Below are positions 1 through 7,946 of a stretch of 55,085 bases of DNA, one piece after another. The notes beneath the pieces were generated by a model that saw only the letters and a list, made by a program, of their open reading frames with translations, was not told the origin of the DNA and made no database searches. Both the position numbers and the translations under genes were made by a program. Positions within the stretch are counted from its first letter, which is position 1; each line of letters begins with the position of its first letter. Source of the DNA: a virus; IMG/VR virus record IMGVR_UViG_3300021185_000718, positions 1-55,085 of that record. One strand, 5' to 3'.

Positions 1-263
1 CGGAATTCATGATCTGGAAGTTTCTTAAGAACATCTACTTTGTCTTTCCACTTAGTGCTTTCTTTACAATAGGCTAATACCCAAAGTTTAAAATCGCTAG
101 GCTTAAACTCCATTCGGTAGAAGTCCATTGCTGATGACCTAAGCCGACCAAACTGTTCACCAGTTAAGTCTGCCGCGCCTTCGTAGTTTGGCTCTCCACC
201 TTTATTAGACACTCGCCTAGTAACTGGCTTCTTTCTTTTTGGAATTTTTATTCCTATGCCCAT
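1..263 (-). CDS. Conserved hypothetical phage protein, C-terminus off the window
   Basis: The frame opens at ATG 263 and runs off the left edge without a stop (87 codons visible). The N-terminus is basic (MGIGIKIPKRKK), followed by an aromatic/charged region containing FYRMEFKPSDFKLW. A clear Shine-Dalgarno (AAGGAGAA) lies about 7 nt upstream and a sigma70-like promoter at 299-326. I do not recognise a family and infer no function. Confidence 0.75.
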   Translation of the reverse strand, partial: MGIGIKIPKRKKPVTRRVSNKGGEPNYEGAADLTGEQFGRLRSSAMDFYRMEFKPSDFKLWVLAYCKESTKWKDKVDVLKKLPDHEF

Positions 264-298
264 CGGACGTTCTCCTTCAAAAATCTCGTGTAACAGTA

Positions 299-326
299 AC
301 TATATAGCAAAAAGATAAAAAGTCAA
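299..326 (-). promoter_or_regulatory. Sigma70-type promoter for the left-edge gene
   Basis: On the minus strand TTGACT (321-326) and TATAGT (299-304) are separated by 16 nt, upstream of the start at 263. Confidence 0.6.
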
Positions 327-348
327 CTAAAAATGATGACTTGTGTTA

Positions 349-1683
349 TCAAAGTTTTTCATTAGAGTCAAAGCCACGAAACGTTTTAAATCGTGGAAAA
401 CGTAAACTATACGTTTCACTATCTTGTGATTTAGTACGAGCATCTGCTCTTATTTCTACTAAAGAACCAATGATGTTAGTACGGTCAGCCCAGAAGCTAC
501 TACGTTGATCGTCAGTGAAACCACTTCCACAGTTAAGGTGATAATTGTATCCATCGTCCTCTCCTTCTACTATTATGGCACCAAGTCGGCCTTCATTACG
601 TCCAGTGCCTTCTTCAACGTCTACGACTTTTAGTGTAATTTCGATAAATGGTTTTGCCTTTAACCAAGCATGAGTTCGCTTACATTCATAGGGTGCATCA
701 ATATCTTTGATCATAACACCTTCATAACCACCGTCTACAGCCGTCTTATTAAGCTCTACAAAGCGTTTATTGCCTTCAGGAGTACTTAGGTCTACCTCCT
801 CCCACTCAAGTGCTTGTACGTGCTTTAAAACGCTTGAGTGTTTTTCTACCCAAGCCTTGGTTGCCGCACTTCTAAAACTCTGTGGTTTATCCCATTTGCC
901 TTTCTTAAAATCCTCTAACGGACAAATGTCAAACAAATGTAATACTGCATCACTATTTTGGACAGTTTCTTTACGATGTATCTGTTTCATTAAGTCTTGG
1001 AAGTTAGCACTCATTACTTCTCCGTCTAGCACAAGATCATATGGTGCTTGGTTGTCTTTGAGTACTTCTTTAATTTCTTCAATGATGTGATCAAAGTTAT
1101 GAAACTGTTTTCCATTACGGCTAAACATTTCTACTTTGTTACCACGTATAATAGTTAGTACACGTACACCATCTAGTTTAACTTCAATTTGTTTCTTACC
1201 AACCATTTTCTTTTCATGGTTAGCTGAGTCGTGTGCAAGTGAACAAGTAAATGTAGGAATACTGTACTGTGGCATTCCAATTTTCTTAGCAACCTTGTTT
1301 ACTGTTTTTTCACTAACGCCACAACGTAAATCTTTAATAAGGATTCTACGATAGAACATATTCCATTGCTCTGCCGTTGCAAGGTCTTTACAAAGTATAA
1401 TGGCATCTCTAGCATTATGACCTGTAAGTTTTCTATCAATTAAGTTACGTGCTAATTCTTTAAATGTAGGCCATGCAAGACCTTGTGCTGAAAGTACTTC
1501 GTTTTCTTCTTTTTGTGGTACTTGTTTAACACCAAAAGTTACAAGCGGGTCAAGTGCCATTTTTACACCTTCGAAAAACTCATCTAGTTCTTCTTCCATC
1601 GCTTCTACGATAACTTCTTCTTTTGCTAGGCGACTGTTGTCTGCCTCTAATTTTGCAATAATTTCTTGTGGTTGTGTTCTCAT
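349..1683 (-). CDS. ATP-dependent DNA ligase
   Basis: Joins DNA nicks using ATP through a covalent enzyme-AMP intermediate, expected to act in phage replication and repair. The 444-aa protein has the superfamily motifs in order: motif I KLDGVR (residues about 168-173, lysine nucleophile), DGEVM near 222, EGVMIKD (motif IV) near 325, and KAKPF (motif V) before an OB-fold-like C-terminal domain with GRNEGRLGAI. The length is close to T4 gp30 (487 aa). It has its own near-perfect promoter (1723-1751) and stands between a hypothetical gene and tRNA-Arg. An RNA-joining role is less likely given the full OB domain. Confidence 0.93.
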   Translation of the reverse strand: MRTQPQEIIAKLEADNSRLAKEEVIVEAMEEELDEFFEGVKMALDPLVTFGVKQVPQKEENEVLSAQGLAWPTFKELARNLIDRKLTGHNARDAIILCKDLATAEQWNMFYRRILIKDLRCGVSEKTVNKVAKKIGMPQYSIPTFTCSLAHDSANHEKKMVGKKQIEVKLDGVRVLTIIRGNKVEMFSRNGKQFHNFDHIIEEIKEVLKDNQAPYDLVLDGEVMSANFQDLMKQIHRKETVQNSDAVLHLFDICPLEDFKKGKWDKPQSFRSAATKAWVEKHSSVLKHVQALEWEEVDLSTPEGNKRFVELNKTAVDGGYEGVMIKDIDAPYECKRTHAWLKAKPFIEITLKVVDVEEGTGRNEGRLGAIIVEGEDDGYNYHLNCGSGFTDDQRSSFWADRTNIIGSLVEIRADARTKSQDSETYSLRFPRFKTFRGFDSNEKL

Positions 1684-1722
1684 ATTGTGCCTCTGTTGCC
1701 TTAATAATTAATTGTTATATAC

Positions 1723-1751
1723 ATAATACAGTCAAATGTGGCTTTTGTCAA
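1723..1751 (-). promoter_or_regulatory. Sigma70-type promoter for the DNA ligase gene
   Basis: TTGACA (1746-1751), 17-nt spacer, TATTAT (1723-1728), reading toward the ligase start at 1683. Confidence 0.75.
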
Positions 1752-1760
1752 CCTCTTTAT

Positions 1761-1837
1761 TGGCGCACCCGAAAGGATTCGAACCTCTGACCCCAACTTC
1801 CGCAAAGTTGTGCTCTATCCAGCTGAGCTACGGGTGC
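1761..1837 (-). tRNA. tRNA-Arg (anticodon GCG), CCA encoded
   Basis: The 77-nt minus-strand cloverleaf has acceptor GCACCCG/CGGGTGC, discriminator G and an encoded CCA. The anticodon stem CAACT/AGTTG encloses loop TTGCGGA, giving GCG, which would read CGC and CGU. The D and T arms match proteobacterial tRNA-Arg. Bacteria usually read these codons with an A34/inosine tRNA, so a G34 version is uncommon. Confidence 0.9.
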
Positions 1838-1845
1838 GTAAATGA

Positions 1846-1879
1846 AAACAGGCGACACAAATTAATGAGCCGCCTGTTT
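1846..1879 (-). terminator. Rho-independent terminator after the small winged-helix gene
   Basis: A 9-bp inverted repeat (1846-1854 with 1871-1879) followed on the minus strand by a T-rich stretch, lying directly between the 1901-2149 gene and tRNA-Arg. Confidence 0.65.
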
Positions 1880-1900
1880 CCTAGTAAAACTAACGTTATA

Positions 1901-2149
1901 TTAGCTTACTAAACCTTTTGCAAGTGCTTTGTAACCAGCGGCTACGATTGCTCTTGACGGTGTTCCCAATCTGTACTTTTTAACACCATTTTTCTTAGTG
2001 TTCAAATACACAGGGTGTCCTGCGAATCTTAGTGATTGGATTACAGCTTGAGGATTACCAGCTTTGAATCTTGATTTAAGTTCAGCTGAAGTATACTCTT
2101 TGCCGCTTTGAAGTGCTGTTAGCACACTATCTTGGATAGTTGTTTTCAT
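1901..2149 (-). CDS. Small winged-helix/HTH-like phage protein
   Basis: The 82-aa protein has an N-terminal helical region (TALQSGKEYTSAELKSRF) that reads like a winged-helix recognition unit and a C-terminal YRLGTPSRAIVAAGY block, a combination I associate with small proteins of T4-like marine phages. It has a TATAAT promoter (2215-2243) and its own terminator, so it is a single-gene, probably early, transcription unit. DNA binding is inferred; the target is unknown. Confidence 0.75.
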   Translation of the reverse strand: MKTTIQDSVLTALQSGKEYTSAELKSRFKAGNPQAVIQSLRFAGHPVYLNTKKNGVKKYRLGTPSRAIVAAGYKALAKGLVS

Positions 2150-2214
2150 ATGTTTTCTCCTTTTATAATTATAAAAACGTCACACATAAAGCCGTTACAG
2201 CCTTAAGTTTATAT

Positions 2215-2243
2215 ATTATAACAGGAGTTTATTAAGAAGTCAA
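2215..2243 (-). promoter_or_regulatory. Consensus sigma70 promoter for the winged-helix gene
   Basis: TTGACT (2238-2243), 17-nt spacer and a perfect TATAAT (2215-2220) about 65 nt upstream of ATG 2149. Confidence 0.8.
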
Positions 2244-2259
2244 ATACTTATGTAACCAA

Positions 2260-2847
2260 TTACACAAAATCGGGTCCATGTACCCACCCAACAATACTTT
2301 TGCGAATGCCTTTAGTAACAGGAGTTACTTTGTGAGGTAACCAACTTGGGAAGAAACAGATCTCATGCTTTTGTAAATCTGTCTTAATACCTTGAAAGTC
2401 TGGCATTAGTAATAACTCGCCGCCTTCAAAATCTTTTGGATCACTAAGAAGAATACTAAAAGATATCTTCCGAACCTGGCCGTGTTGTCCTTTAAAGGCC
2501 CCGTCCGAATGAGTGTCGTAGTGTCCTTTCTTGTCAGCGTCATATACTCCGTACTGGCAAGGTTCTAAATCTGTAATTGCATATTTGAATAATGTGTTGT
2601 TTGCATAATGGACAACATTACCTAGTAGTGCATAAAAGTCTGGTTGCATACGAGTATCAATCCAATCAATGTCTGTACTACGTATTGATGTGTCATCATC
2701 TTTACCATTATCAGTAATATACTTTGCAGGTTGAACATTAATTTGGTCTTCAATAGCATCAATCATTGATTGTTCAAGACCCCATTCCTGTAACTTAAAG
2801 TACGGCATTGGGTTATTACGTATGTTAGGCGGAGTTAGTTGATACAT
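2260..2847 (-). CDS. 2OG-Fe(II) oxygenase, PKHD-hydroxylase-like
   Basis: Putative iron- and 2-oxoglutarate-dependent oxygenase of 195 aa. The double-stranded beta-helix core shows the HxD pair in GHYDTHSDG (about residue 114), the EGGELLL strand, and the distal His with the 2OG-binding Arg in PHKVTPVTKGIRKSIVGW. This layout matches prolyl-4-hydroxylase/PiuC-like PKHD proteins common in marine T4-like phages. Substrate unknown. It is last in a run with a second oxygenase and KdsB/KdsA; ATG 2847 abuts the stop of the next gene upstream. Confidence 0.85.
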   Translation of the reverse strand: MYQLTPPNIRNNPMPYFKLQEWGLEQSMIDAIEDQINVQPAKYITDNGKDDDTSIRSTDIDWIDTRMQPDFYALLGNVVHYANNTLFKYAITDLEPCQYGVYDADKKGHYDTHSDGAFKGQHGQVRKISFSILLSDPKDFEGGELLLMPDFQGIKTDLQKHEICFFPSWLPHKVTPVTKGIRKSIVGWVHGPDFV

Positions 2848-3359
2848 TATTTAAACCTCGCTTGTACAGTTACTCTTGTTTGTTTAGCCCAAGGAGTAAT
2901 AGCACTTACACTATGCATTGTTGAATTTTTTCTATTGTCGTTTAGTATCAATCTATTAAACTTTGGTTCTTGTGCTAGAATTTGTTCATCTTCTTTGTAT
3001 AAGAATAACCCACCGTCTGCTGAATCCCAATGTTGATTAAGATAAATTGTACCACTTGCTACATATCCTGAATCATCATGCCAGTCTAGCATACTGTTTC
3101 TATTCCATAAGTATATAAATGCTTCAAACTGTAACCCACTATAAAACGGATTTAAGTTTACAAACTTTTGACGTAGTTCATGTATACCGTTTTTCAAAGG
3201 ACTCATGTTAGCACTATTAGATCCTTCAACAACTATACCTTCCCAACTATGACTAGTAGCCCAGACAGCTTCTGACGACTGGATCTTTGTTTTGATCTCA
3301 GTTGCAATAGTATCAATTAGTTTTTGATCTAAGAAGTTATCTTTTACTATTATTGCCAT
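2847..3359 (-). CDS. 2OG-Fe(II) oxygenase superfamily protein
   Basis: The 170-aa protein has WHDDSGY (HxD, residues about 95-97), a strand DGGLFLY, and a distal MHSVSAI...TRVTVQ segment providing the third His and the 2OG-binding Arg. It differs from its neighbour at 2260-2847, so this is not a simple tandem duplication. Its start overlaps the kdsB 3' end by about 23 nt, indicating translational coupling. The substrate is not predictable. Confidence 0.8.
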   Translation of the reverse strand: MAIIVKDNFLDQKLIDTIATEIKTKIQSSEAVWATSHSWEGIVVEGSNSANMSPLKNGIHELRQKFVNLNPFYSGLQFEAFIYLWNRNSMLDWHDDSGYVASGTIYLNQHWDSADGGLFLYKEDEQILAQEPKFNRLILNDNRKNSTMHSVSAITPWAKQTRVTVQARFK

Positions 3360-4032
3360 TCAGTTCGTTCCATTGTTCTAATTCTTCTGGTGTATTAATT
3401 TCCATTCCGCTAAACTCACAAGGAAGTACACCAATATTCCATCCGTTCTTTAACCAACGAAGCTGTTCTAAACTTTCGTGGCGTTCTTCTTTTGTAACAA
3501 TTAAGTTATCGTATTGTTCTAATGCTTTACGTTTGTAACCGTAAATACCTAAATGCCAATCACCGTAGCCGGTCATGCCTCTACCAAACCATAAACACTT
3601 ACCTGCACCTCTAACTAGTTTAACTGTGTGAGGGTCGTTCTGTTTTTCTTCTGGCATCATTGCACACATTGTGGACACATCATAGTCTTTTAAGTTGCTT
3701 AATGTTCCTTCAATCATGTCTAGTGTAACATCTGGCATGTCACCTTGTACGTTAATAAATGTATCGTACTTGCTAAAAAACTCGTGCTTAATTGCACCTG
3801 CACATCTTGCAGTTCCGTTTTCATACTCCGTTTCTTCAATAAAACAAGTGTCTGCATTGAACTGGTTGTATATCTGCATACTGTCAGTTACTACATATGT
3901 TGGTATCTTAGACGCAATACAAGCGTCATACACACGCCTGATCATAGTCTTTTTGCCCAACATAGCTAATGGCTTGCCAGGAAAACGTGTACTAGCAAAT
4001 CTAGCCGGAATAAGAATAGCTGACGATGTCAT
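3337..4032 (-). CDS. kdsB: 3-deoxy-manno-octulosonate cytidylyltransferase (CMP-KDO synthetase)
   Basis: Activates KDO with CTP to CMP-KDO for lipopolysaccharide core synthesis. The 231-aa protein begins ILIPARFASTRFPGKPLAMLG, the nucleotide-binding signature of KdsB, and has the NVQGDMPDV metal/CTP site near residue 93 and GRGMTGYGDWHLGIYGYKR in the central region. It overlaps kdsA by 32 nt, so the pair supplies two consecutive steps. It is slightly shorter than bacterial KdsB (about 245-250 aa). It could serve LPS remodelling or a KDO-like sugar. Confidence 0.9.
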   Translation of the reverse strand: MTSSAILIPARFASTRFPGKPLAMLGKKTMIRRVYDACIASKIPTYVVTDSMQIYNQFNADTCFIEETEYENGTARCAGAIKHEFFSKYDTFINVQGDMPDVTLDMIEGTLSNLKDYDVSTMCAMMPEEKQNDPHTVKLVRGAGKCLWFGRGMTGYGDWHLGIYGYKRKALEQYDNLIVTKEERHESLEQLRWLKNGWNIGVLPCEFSGMEINTPEELEQWNELNGNNSKR

Positions 4033-4780
4033 TTATAACCCTTTCAAAATTATCTAAGTGTAGCATGTTAGGACCATCACTTGGGGCATTATCAGGGTCA
4101 TCATGTACTTCTAAGAAGAAGTCTGTAATACCCAAAGCACTACCTGCCCTACATAAGCCAGGCACATAATCGCGATTACCGCCACTACTACTTCCATTAC
4201 CGCCTGGCTTCTGTACTGAGTGTGTGGCATCCAATATAATAGGATTGCTAAAATTATCAAGCATATAATTAAGGCCGGTGAAATCAACCACCAAAGTATT
4301 ATATCCAAAACTTGTTCCCCTTTCGGTTATCCAAACTTGTTTAGCATCAGTACACTTGCTTAGAATACCTTTCATGTCCCAAGGTGCTAAGAACTGTCCT
4401 TTTTTGATGTTAACAATTTTGCCTGTTTCGCATGCCGCTTGTACCAAGTCAGTTTGCCTACAAAGGAATGCGGGTATTTGTAATACGTCTACTAAGTCAC
4501 AGAATTCATCCATCTCTAACTTTTCAATTTGGTCTACATCATGTACATCTGTAAGAATTTTAAGATTTGGTATTGCATCTTTTAATCTTCTAAAGTCGTT
4601 TAGTGTATTAATAAGTCCAACACCACGTTTACCTTGCATACTACTTCTATTTGCTTTGTCAAAACTTGCTTTGAAGTAATAGTCAATACCTAACTTATCA
4701 CAAATTGCTTTGCAATGTTTGGCAATCATTAAACTGTGTTCGTATGATTCGTGTTGGCAAGGCCCTGCAATAATTCTCAT
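4001..4780 (-). CDS. kdsA: 3-deoxy-D-manno-octulosonate 8-phosphate synthase
   Basis: Condenses arabinose-5-phosphate and phosphoenolpyruvate to KDO-8-phosphate. The 259-aa protein carries family motifs: IAGPCQHES at the N-terminus, FKASFDKANRSS near residue 38, LTDVHD near 96, LQIPAFLCRQTDLV near 120, and DATHSVQKPGG near 190. The length is near that of bacterial KdsA (about 280). It has a GGAG ribosome site and follows a small AbrB-like gene. No KDO-8-P phosphatase is seen, so the host would have to supply that step. Confidence 0.93.
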   Translation of the reverse strand: MRIIAGPCQHESYEHSLMIAKHCKAICDKLGIDYYFKASFDKANRSSMQGKRGVGLINTLNDFRRLKDAIPNLKILTDVHDVDQIEKLEMDEFCDLVDVLQIPAFLCRQTDLVQAACETGKIVNIKKGQFLAPWDMKGILSKCTDAKQVWITERGTSFGYNTLVVDFTGLNYMLDNFSNPIILDATHSVQKPGGNGSSSGGNRDYVPGLCRAGSALGITDFFLEVHDDPDNAPSDGPNMLHLDNFERVINDIVSYSYSG

Positions 4781-4962
4781 GTTATCTCCGTTAATATTAG
4801 AGTACCCATATCACCTACTTCAATTTTAAGTTTAGTTCCTTCGTCCCATCCTTTTTCTTTAAGAAGCTCTGGAGGAAGAGTTAAAATAGTTTCACCTGCA
4901 CGTGGTCCTTTGGTTTCAACGTGAAATAGGTCTTCGTACTTGTATTCTTTACTGATGGTCAT
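4777..4962 (-). CDS. AbrB-like small DNA-binding protein
   Basis: The 61-aa protein has a SpoVT/AbrB-type swapped-hairpin pattern: ETILTLPPELLKEKGWDEGTKLKIEV followed by a short strand. Similar short proteins, often starting with KYEYEDLF-like segments, occur in T4-like marine phages. It overlaps kdsA by 4 nt. A DNA-binding or antitoxin-like regulatory role is possible, but no toxin partner is adjacent. Confidence 0.75.
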   Translation of the reverse strand: MTISKEYKYEDLFHVETKGPRAGETILTLPPELLKEKGWDEGTKLKIEVGDMGTLILTEIT

Positions 4963-5674
4963 TGTGTAACCTACTTTGTATGTCGTAGCTTCTAGCTATA
5001 AGATCACAAAATCTTGTAAACTGGTCTCCTAAGGTAACACTAGCAATGTGTGTATGTGCATCTTGAGTTGATGATGTGTTAATGTATGCATATTGTTTAG
5101 TAGGATTTAATAGATACATTGATCCTTCATTCATTGGTACAATGCCACAATCTTCTACTACTAACTTACAATCATGTCCAGGTCGCTTCATAGCTAAATG
5201 AACAGGTAGTCCGTGATCAATTACTTCAAATACATTATCACCTTTAGGACCTAAATCAATACGTGGTCCTAATCCTTGCAATGGTTCAATGAAGTTTACT
5301 TTAATAAAGTTATATTTTTCAGAAGGAAAACATTTATGCCACCAATCTTTTGAAGCTGGTGCTGTTTCTCTTGCTAATGTCCAATGGTTAGCTAAATTTA
5401 AATTTGTTTCTTTACCCTTGTACTGGTTTTTAATTTTGTCGCACTCAATTCGACCTGTAAAGTGTTGTGGAAGATGTTCGTAGCCTGGATCGTTAACTGT
5501 ACGTACTGCGATGTTTAACCAACCTACATTACTGTGTAGCATTTGGTCTATAAACCATTTAGCAACATTTACTCCGTCCCAAGGTTGAATGTTATCAGGT
5601 AATATAGGAAAGTCAAAGCTCTTGTCTTTGTGTGCATCGTAAAAATCGATTAGTTCTTTATTATCGTGTTGCAT
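4949..5674 (-). CDS. Hypothetical protein, possible beta-helix oxygenase fold
   Basis: The 241-aa protein is not firmly recognised. Its second half (VIDHGLPVHLAMKRPGHDCKLVV, then MNEGSMYLLNP, then DAHTHIASVTLGD) is reminiscent of aspartyl/asparaginyl-hydroxylase-like double-stranded beta-helix proteins, with candidate metal ligands among these histidines, but the HxD motif is not clean. It lies among real 2OG oxygenases. It overlaps the AbrB-like gene by 14 nt. Confidence 0.6.
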   Translation of the reverse strand: MQHDNKELIDFYDAHKDKSFDFPILPDNIQPWDGVNVAKWFIDQMLHSNVGWLNIAVRTVNDPGYEHLPQHFTGRIECDKIKNQYKGKETNLNLANHWTLARETAPASKDWWHKCFPSEKYNFIKVNFIEPLQGLGPRIDLGPKGDNVFEVIDHGLPVHLAMKRPGHDCKLVVEDCGIVPMNEGSMYLLNPTKQYAYINTSSTQDAHTHIASVTLGDQFTRFCDLIARSYDIQSRLHNDHQ

Positions 5675-5825
5675 TAAATCTTTTTAACTCCTCTCCTAAT
5701 TGTCTTTGTAATCTAAACACTTCTTCTCGAACAGCAGAAATCCGTTGAGCTTTTGCACCATTTTGACGCATTCGCTGAACTTCATCTGCTTTAGATTGGA
5801 TTGTTCTACGCAATCCATCTATCAT
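5661..5825 (-). CDS. Small coiled-coil protein
   Basis: About 54 aa, highly charged, with a heptad-like helix across most of its length (LRRTIQSKADEVQRMR...VREEVFRLQRQLGEEL). I prefer ATG 5825, next to the upstream stop, over ATG 5849. No function is assigned; a DNA/RNA-binding or assembly helper is conceivable. Confidence 0.55.
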   Translation of the reverse strand: MIDGLRRTIQSKADEVQRMRQNGAKAQRISAVREEVFRLQRQLGEELKRFNATR

Positions 5826-5826
5826 A

Positions 5827-6051
5827 TCATTCGTCGGTTGATTCTTCATCTTCAGTAGTACTTATTTCTGGGGCCGGTGGCTGAGACATTATTTTGACTA
5901 GCTCGTTTAGATCAATAGTATCTGTATTAATTAAGTCTACTGCGGCTTTTGGAGTTTTTACCATTCCTGATTTAACCATATAACGACAAATATGAACGAA
6001 CGTATATTTGCCTAATGAAACGTATTTATTATGTATATGCGAATCAATCAT
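5827..6051 (-). CDS. Hypothetical small acidic-tailed protein
   Basis: The 74-aa protein has a helical N-terminal domain and an acidic tail (TTEDEESTDE). It is flanked by overlapping genes in one operon (8-nt overlap with the upstream gene). Not recognised. Confidence 0.55.
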   Translation of the reverse strand: MIDSHIHNKYVSLGKYTFVHICRYMVKSGMVKTPKAAVDLINTDTIDLNELVKIMSQPPAPEISTTEDEESTDE

Positions 6052-6352
6052 TAGCGGTATCTTTCAGCTCGACAGTTTGAACTCTGTCATATCTAAAAGA
6101 TCGCCACCCATTGGCATTCACGTCCCATACTGAACACACTTTATCAGAAATTTCTCTAACTTTCTTTTGACTTAATGTATCAGTTTTAGTTGCTTTTGGT
6201 TTAATGTCCTCTTTAAGTGTACAGGTCATTATCCTTTGGTCTCCGTCTAGTTTTAAGAATGTAACAACTACAACATTCTCCTCTAGCATTTTCATGAGGT
6301 CATCCTTAGTAGGTATGCCCTTCATTTCTGCAATTTTGTCTGCAACTTCCAT
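6044..6352 (-). CDS. WYL_2/Sm-like SH3-barrel phage protein
   Basis: The 102-aa protein starts at ATG 6352, which fits between the neighbouring stop and the coding similarity better than the upstream start at 6424. The pattern ENVVVVTFLKLDGDQRIMTCTLKED...VWDVNANGWRSFRYDRV matches a small SH3/Sm-like barrel family frequent in T4-like marine phages. Nucleic-acid binding is suspected in the family but unproven. Confidence 0.75.
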   Translation of the reverse strand: MEVADKIAEMKGIPTKDDLMKMLEENVVVVTFLKLDGDQRIMTCTLKEDIKPKATKTDTLSQKKVREISDKVCSVWDVNANGWRSFRYDRVQTVELKDTAND

Positions 6353-6353
6353 A

Positions 6354-6587
6354 TTAGAATCCTCTTCCAGGGTTGACTTTATATTCACGTGGACCAGGTG
6401 TAGTAAATTCAAACCCAAATGCATTTCCTACAAATACTCTACCATTCCACATCATTTTAATTTTGTTACCTGCCATGAAGATATTTAAAAACTTTTTACT
6501 TTCAAAATGGTCAACATCTGCTTGTGCAACTCTATCATTGTCCGTGCATACTACTTCGCACGTTTTGTCGTATTCAGTTCTCGTCAT
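6354..6587 (-). CDS. Hypothetical protein
   Basis: The 77-aa protein has predicted beta-strands (KIKMMWNGRVFVG) and no recognised motif. It shares the 4-nt overlap pattern with the GNAT gene upstream, so it is in the same operon. Confidence 0.6.
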   Translation of the reverse strand: MTRTEYDKTCEVVCTDNDRVAQADVDHFESKKFLNIFMAGNKIKMMWNGRVFVGNAFGFEFTTPGPREYKVNPGRGF

Positions 6588-7087
6588 TTCTTCTCCTTTA
6601 GGTTATATTCAAAATTCTGTGTTTCTTTATTGATACTAATTTGTTTAGCACCATTACGTATATGGAAATGTGTTGCCATAGGAGTTAAAGGACTTAGTGT
6701 TACTACTTGGTTAATCCCTTCCTTCTTTGCAAACTCTAATACTTTGTGTATAATTTCTTTACCTGCACCTCGCTTACGTGACCAAACAGTATATGCAATA
6801 GCAATATTCTTTTCGTCTTTTAAATGTGCAAGTTCGCTCATCATATCAAGTTCTTTAACACTATGCGGAATATCGTTTGTATATGCAATACAAATAATAC
6901 CTTCAACAGTATCGTCATATTTCAAACCGTAAATCTTACGACCGTTAGTGATACGCCAGCCAAGAGTTAGTTCTGGTCTAACAGGATCTTCGCTTACGTC
7001 GATATCGTCTAGTTCAACGAGCTCAGTACCCTTTACCCAGCGAAAAAACTCTTCACTCTTATCTTTAAATAATTTCAATTTATACAC
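6584..7087 (-). CDS. GNAT-family acetyltransferase-like protein
   Basis: The 167-aa protein ends with a GNAT acetyl-CoA-binding region: IAIAYTVWSRKRGAGKEII (motif A, with R/K-x-x-G-x-G/A around residues 107-113), then HKVLEFAKKEG and a strand-turn ending FHIRNGAKQIS. The acceptor substrate is unknown. It overlaps the GIY-YIG gene by 8 nt. Phage GNATs may act on proteins or on DNA bases; nothing here distinguishes these. Confidence 0.75.
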   Translation of the reverse strand: MYKLKLFKDKSEEFFRWVKGTELVELDDIDVSEDPVRPELTLGWRITNGRKIYGLKYDDTVEGIICIAYTNDIPHSVKELDMMSELAHLKDEKNIAIAYTVWSRKRGAGKEIIHKVLEFAKKEGINQVVTLSPLTPMATHFHIRNGAKQISINKETQNFEYNLKEKK

Positions 7088-7721
7088 CTAATAATAATTT
7101 AACTCTACGTAAATCGTTGTCTGGATTACATAAAGGTACTCTGTTATATTTTTTATAATAGTCTGACAACAAGTTCATTTCATATGACTTAACTAGGCTA
7201 CTATGCATTGGAAGATATGCCTGGTAACAATGGTCAAGGTCTTCAATGTTATAGTTATTCTTAAATGCAGTACCACAGCCATAAGGGCTAAGGCGTTCAT
7301 TTCGAATAGTACCTTTAAAGTCTGTGCGTCTGCCTAGCATACAGTTTCTGCTCACTGCTCTGCTTTCGCCTATGTAAATGACTTCATTACTAAGAAAGTC
7401 TGCGGGACCTTCTGGTTCACCTAACGGAAAATATCCATATAGGTAACAGCCGGCATCTTTTTTACTAAATCCCCAAGATGCATCATGTTTAGAATCAATG
7501 TGATGCCACTTTGTAAAATCACCTGATTGTGGCTCACCAATGGAGATATCCTGTGTACTGAAAAAATCAGAACCACTTAAAGAAATAACTTTTTGAAAAG
7601 TATAACACAGGTCGTCGAGCTTGTCCTCGTGTTGAGCAAAGATTTGTTCTAGTATCTCTTGTTTTAATCCGTGACCGCCACTTCCGTTTGCGATATTTTT
7701 TGCTAGAATCTCTGCCTTCAT
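7080..7721 (-). CDS. GIY-YIG-like endonuclease
   Basis: The 213-aa protein has the two-strand signature as YLYGYFP and VIYIGESRAVSR (about residues 92-125), with the catalytic Arg candidate following YIG and a C-terminal SYEMNLLSDYYKKYNRVPLCN carrying the expected metal-binding Glu and Asn. The domain sits in the C-terminal half after a helical N-terminus. It may be a homing-type or DNA-processing nuclease; as it stands inside an operon rather than interrupting a gene, homing cannot be shown. Confidence 0.75.
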   Translation of the reverse strand: MKAEILAKNIANGSGGHGLKQEILEQIFAQHEDKLDDLCYTFQKVISLSGSDFFSTQDISIGEPQSGDFTKWHHIDSKHDASWGFSKKDAGCYLYGYFPLGEPEGPADFLSNEVIYIGESRAVSRNCMLGRRTDFKGTIRNERLSPYGCGTAFKNNYNIEDLDHCYQAYLPMHSSLVKSYEMNLLSDYYKKYNRVPLCNPDNDLRRVKLLLGV

Positions 7722-7733
7722 TATATGTACTCC

Positions 7734-7931
7734 TTACATATTTTGTTCACGTTCTCTACGAAGTTTGGCTTGTCTTTTAATACCACGTTTCTTCGCTTCT
7801 CTTTTCTTTTCGCTTGGCTTACTATAATACATTCTTTCTTTAAGCTCAAGCATCATGCCTGAATTTTTTAACTTTTTCTTCATTACCCTTAGGGCTTTTT
7901 CTACGTTGCCATTTCTTACTTCTATCTTCAT
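7734..7931 (-). CDS. rpsU: Ribosomal protein bS21 homolog, copy 1
   Basis: The 65-aa protein matches bS21: KIEVRNGNVEKALRVMKKKLKNSG, ELKERMYYSKPSEKKREAKK, and an Arg/Lys-rich tail. bS21 sits on the 30S platform near the anti-Shine-Dalgarno and affects initiation. Phage copies may exchange into host ribosomes to favour phage mRNAs (inference). A second, divergent copy is at 18239-18478. Confidence 0.9.
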   Translation of the reverse strand: MKIEVRNGNVEKALRVMKKKLKNSGMMLELKERMYYSKPSEKKREAKKRGIKRQAKLRREREQNM

Positions 7932-7946
7932 TAGTCTCCTTTGTTA

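Noticed and set aside
3695-4057. Plus-strand open frame opposite kdsB
   Set aside because: Antisense to conserved KdsB coding sequence; no supporting signals.
7080-7721. GIY-YIG gene as a homing endonuclease inside an intron
   Set aside because: It is a normal member of an overlapping operon, and no split host gene flanks it.
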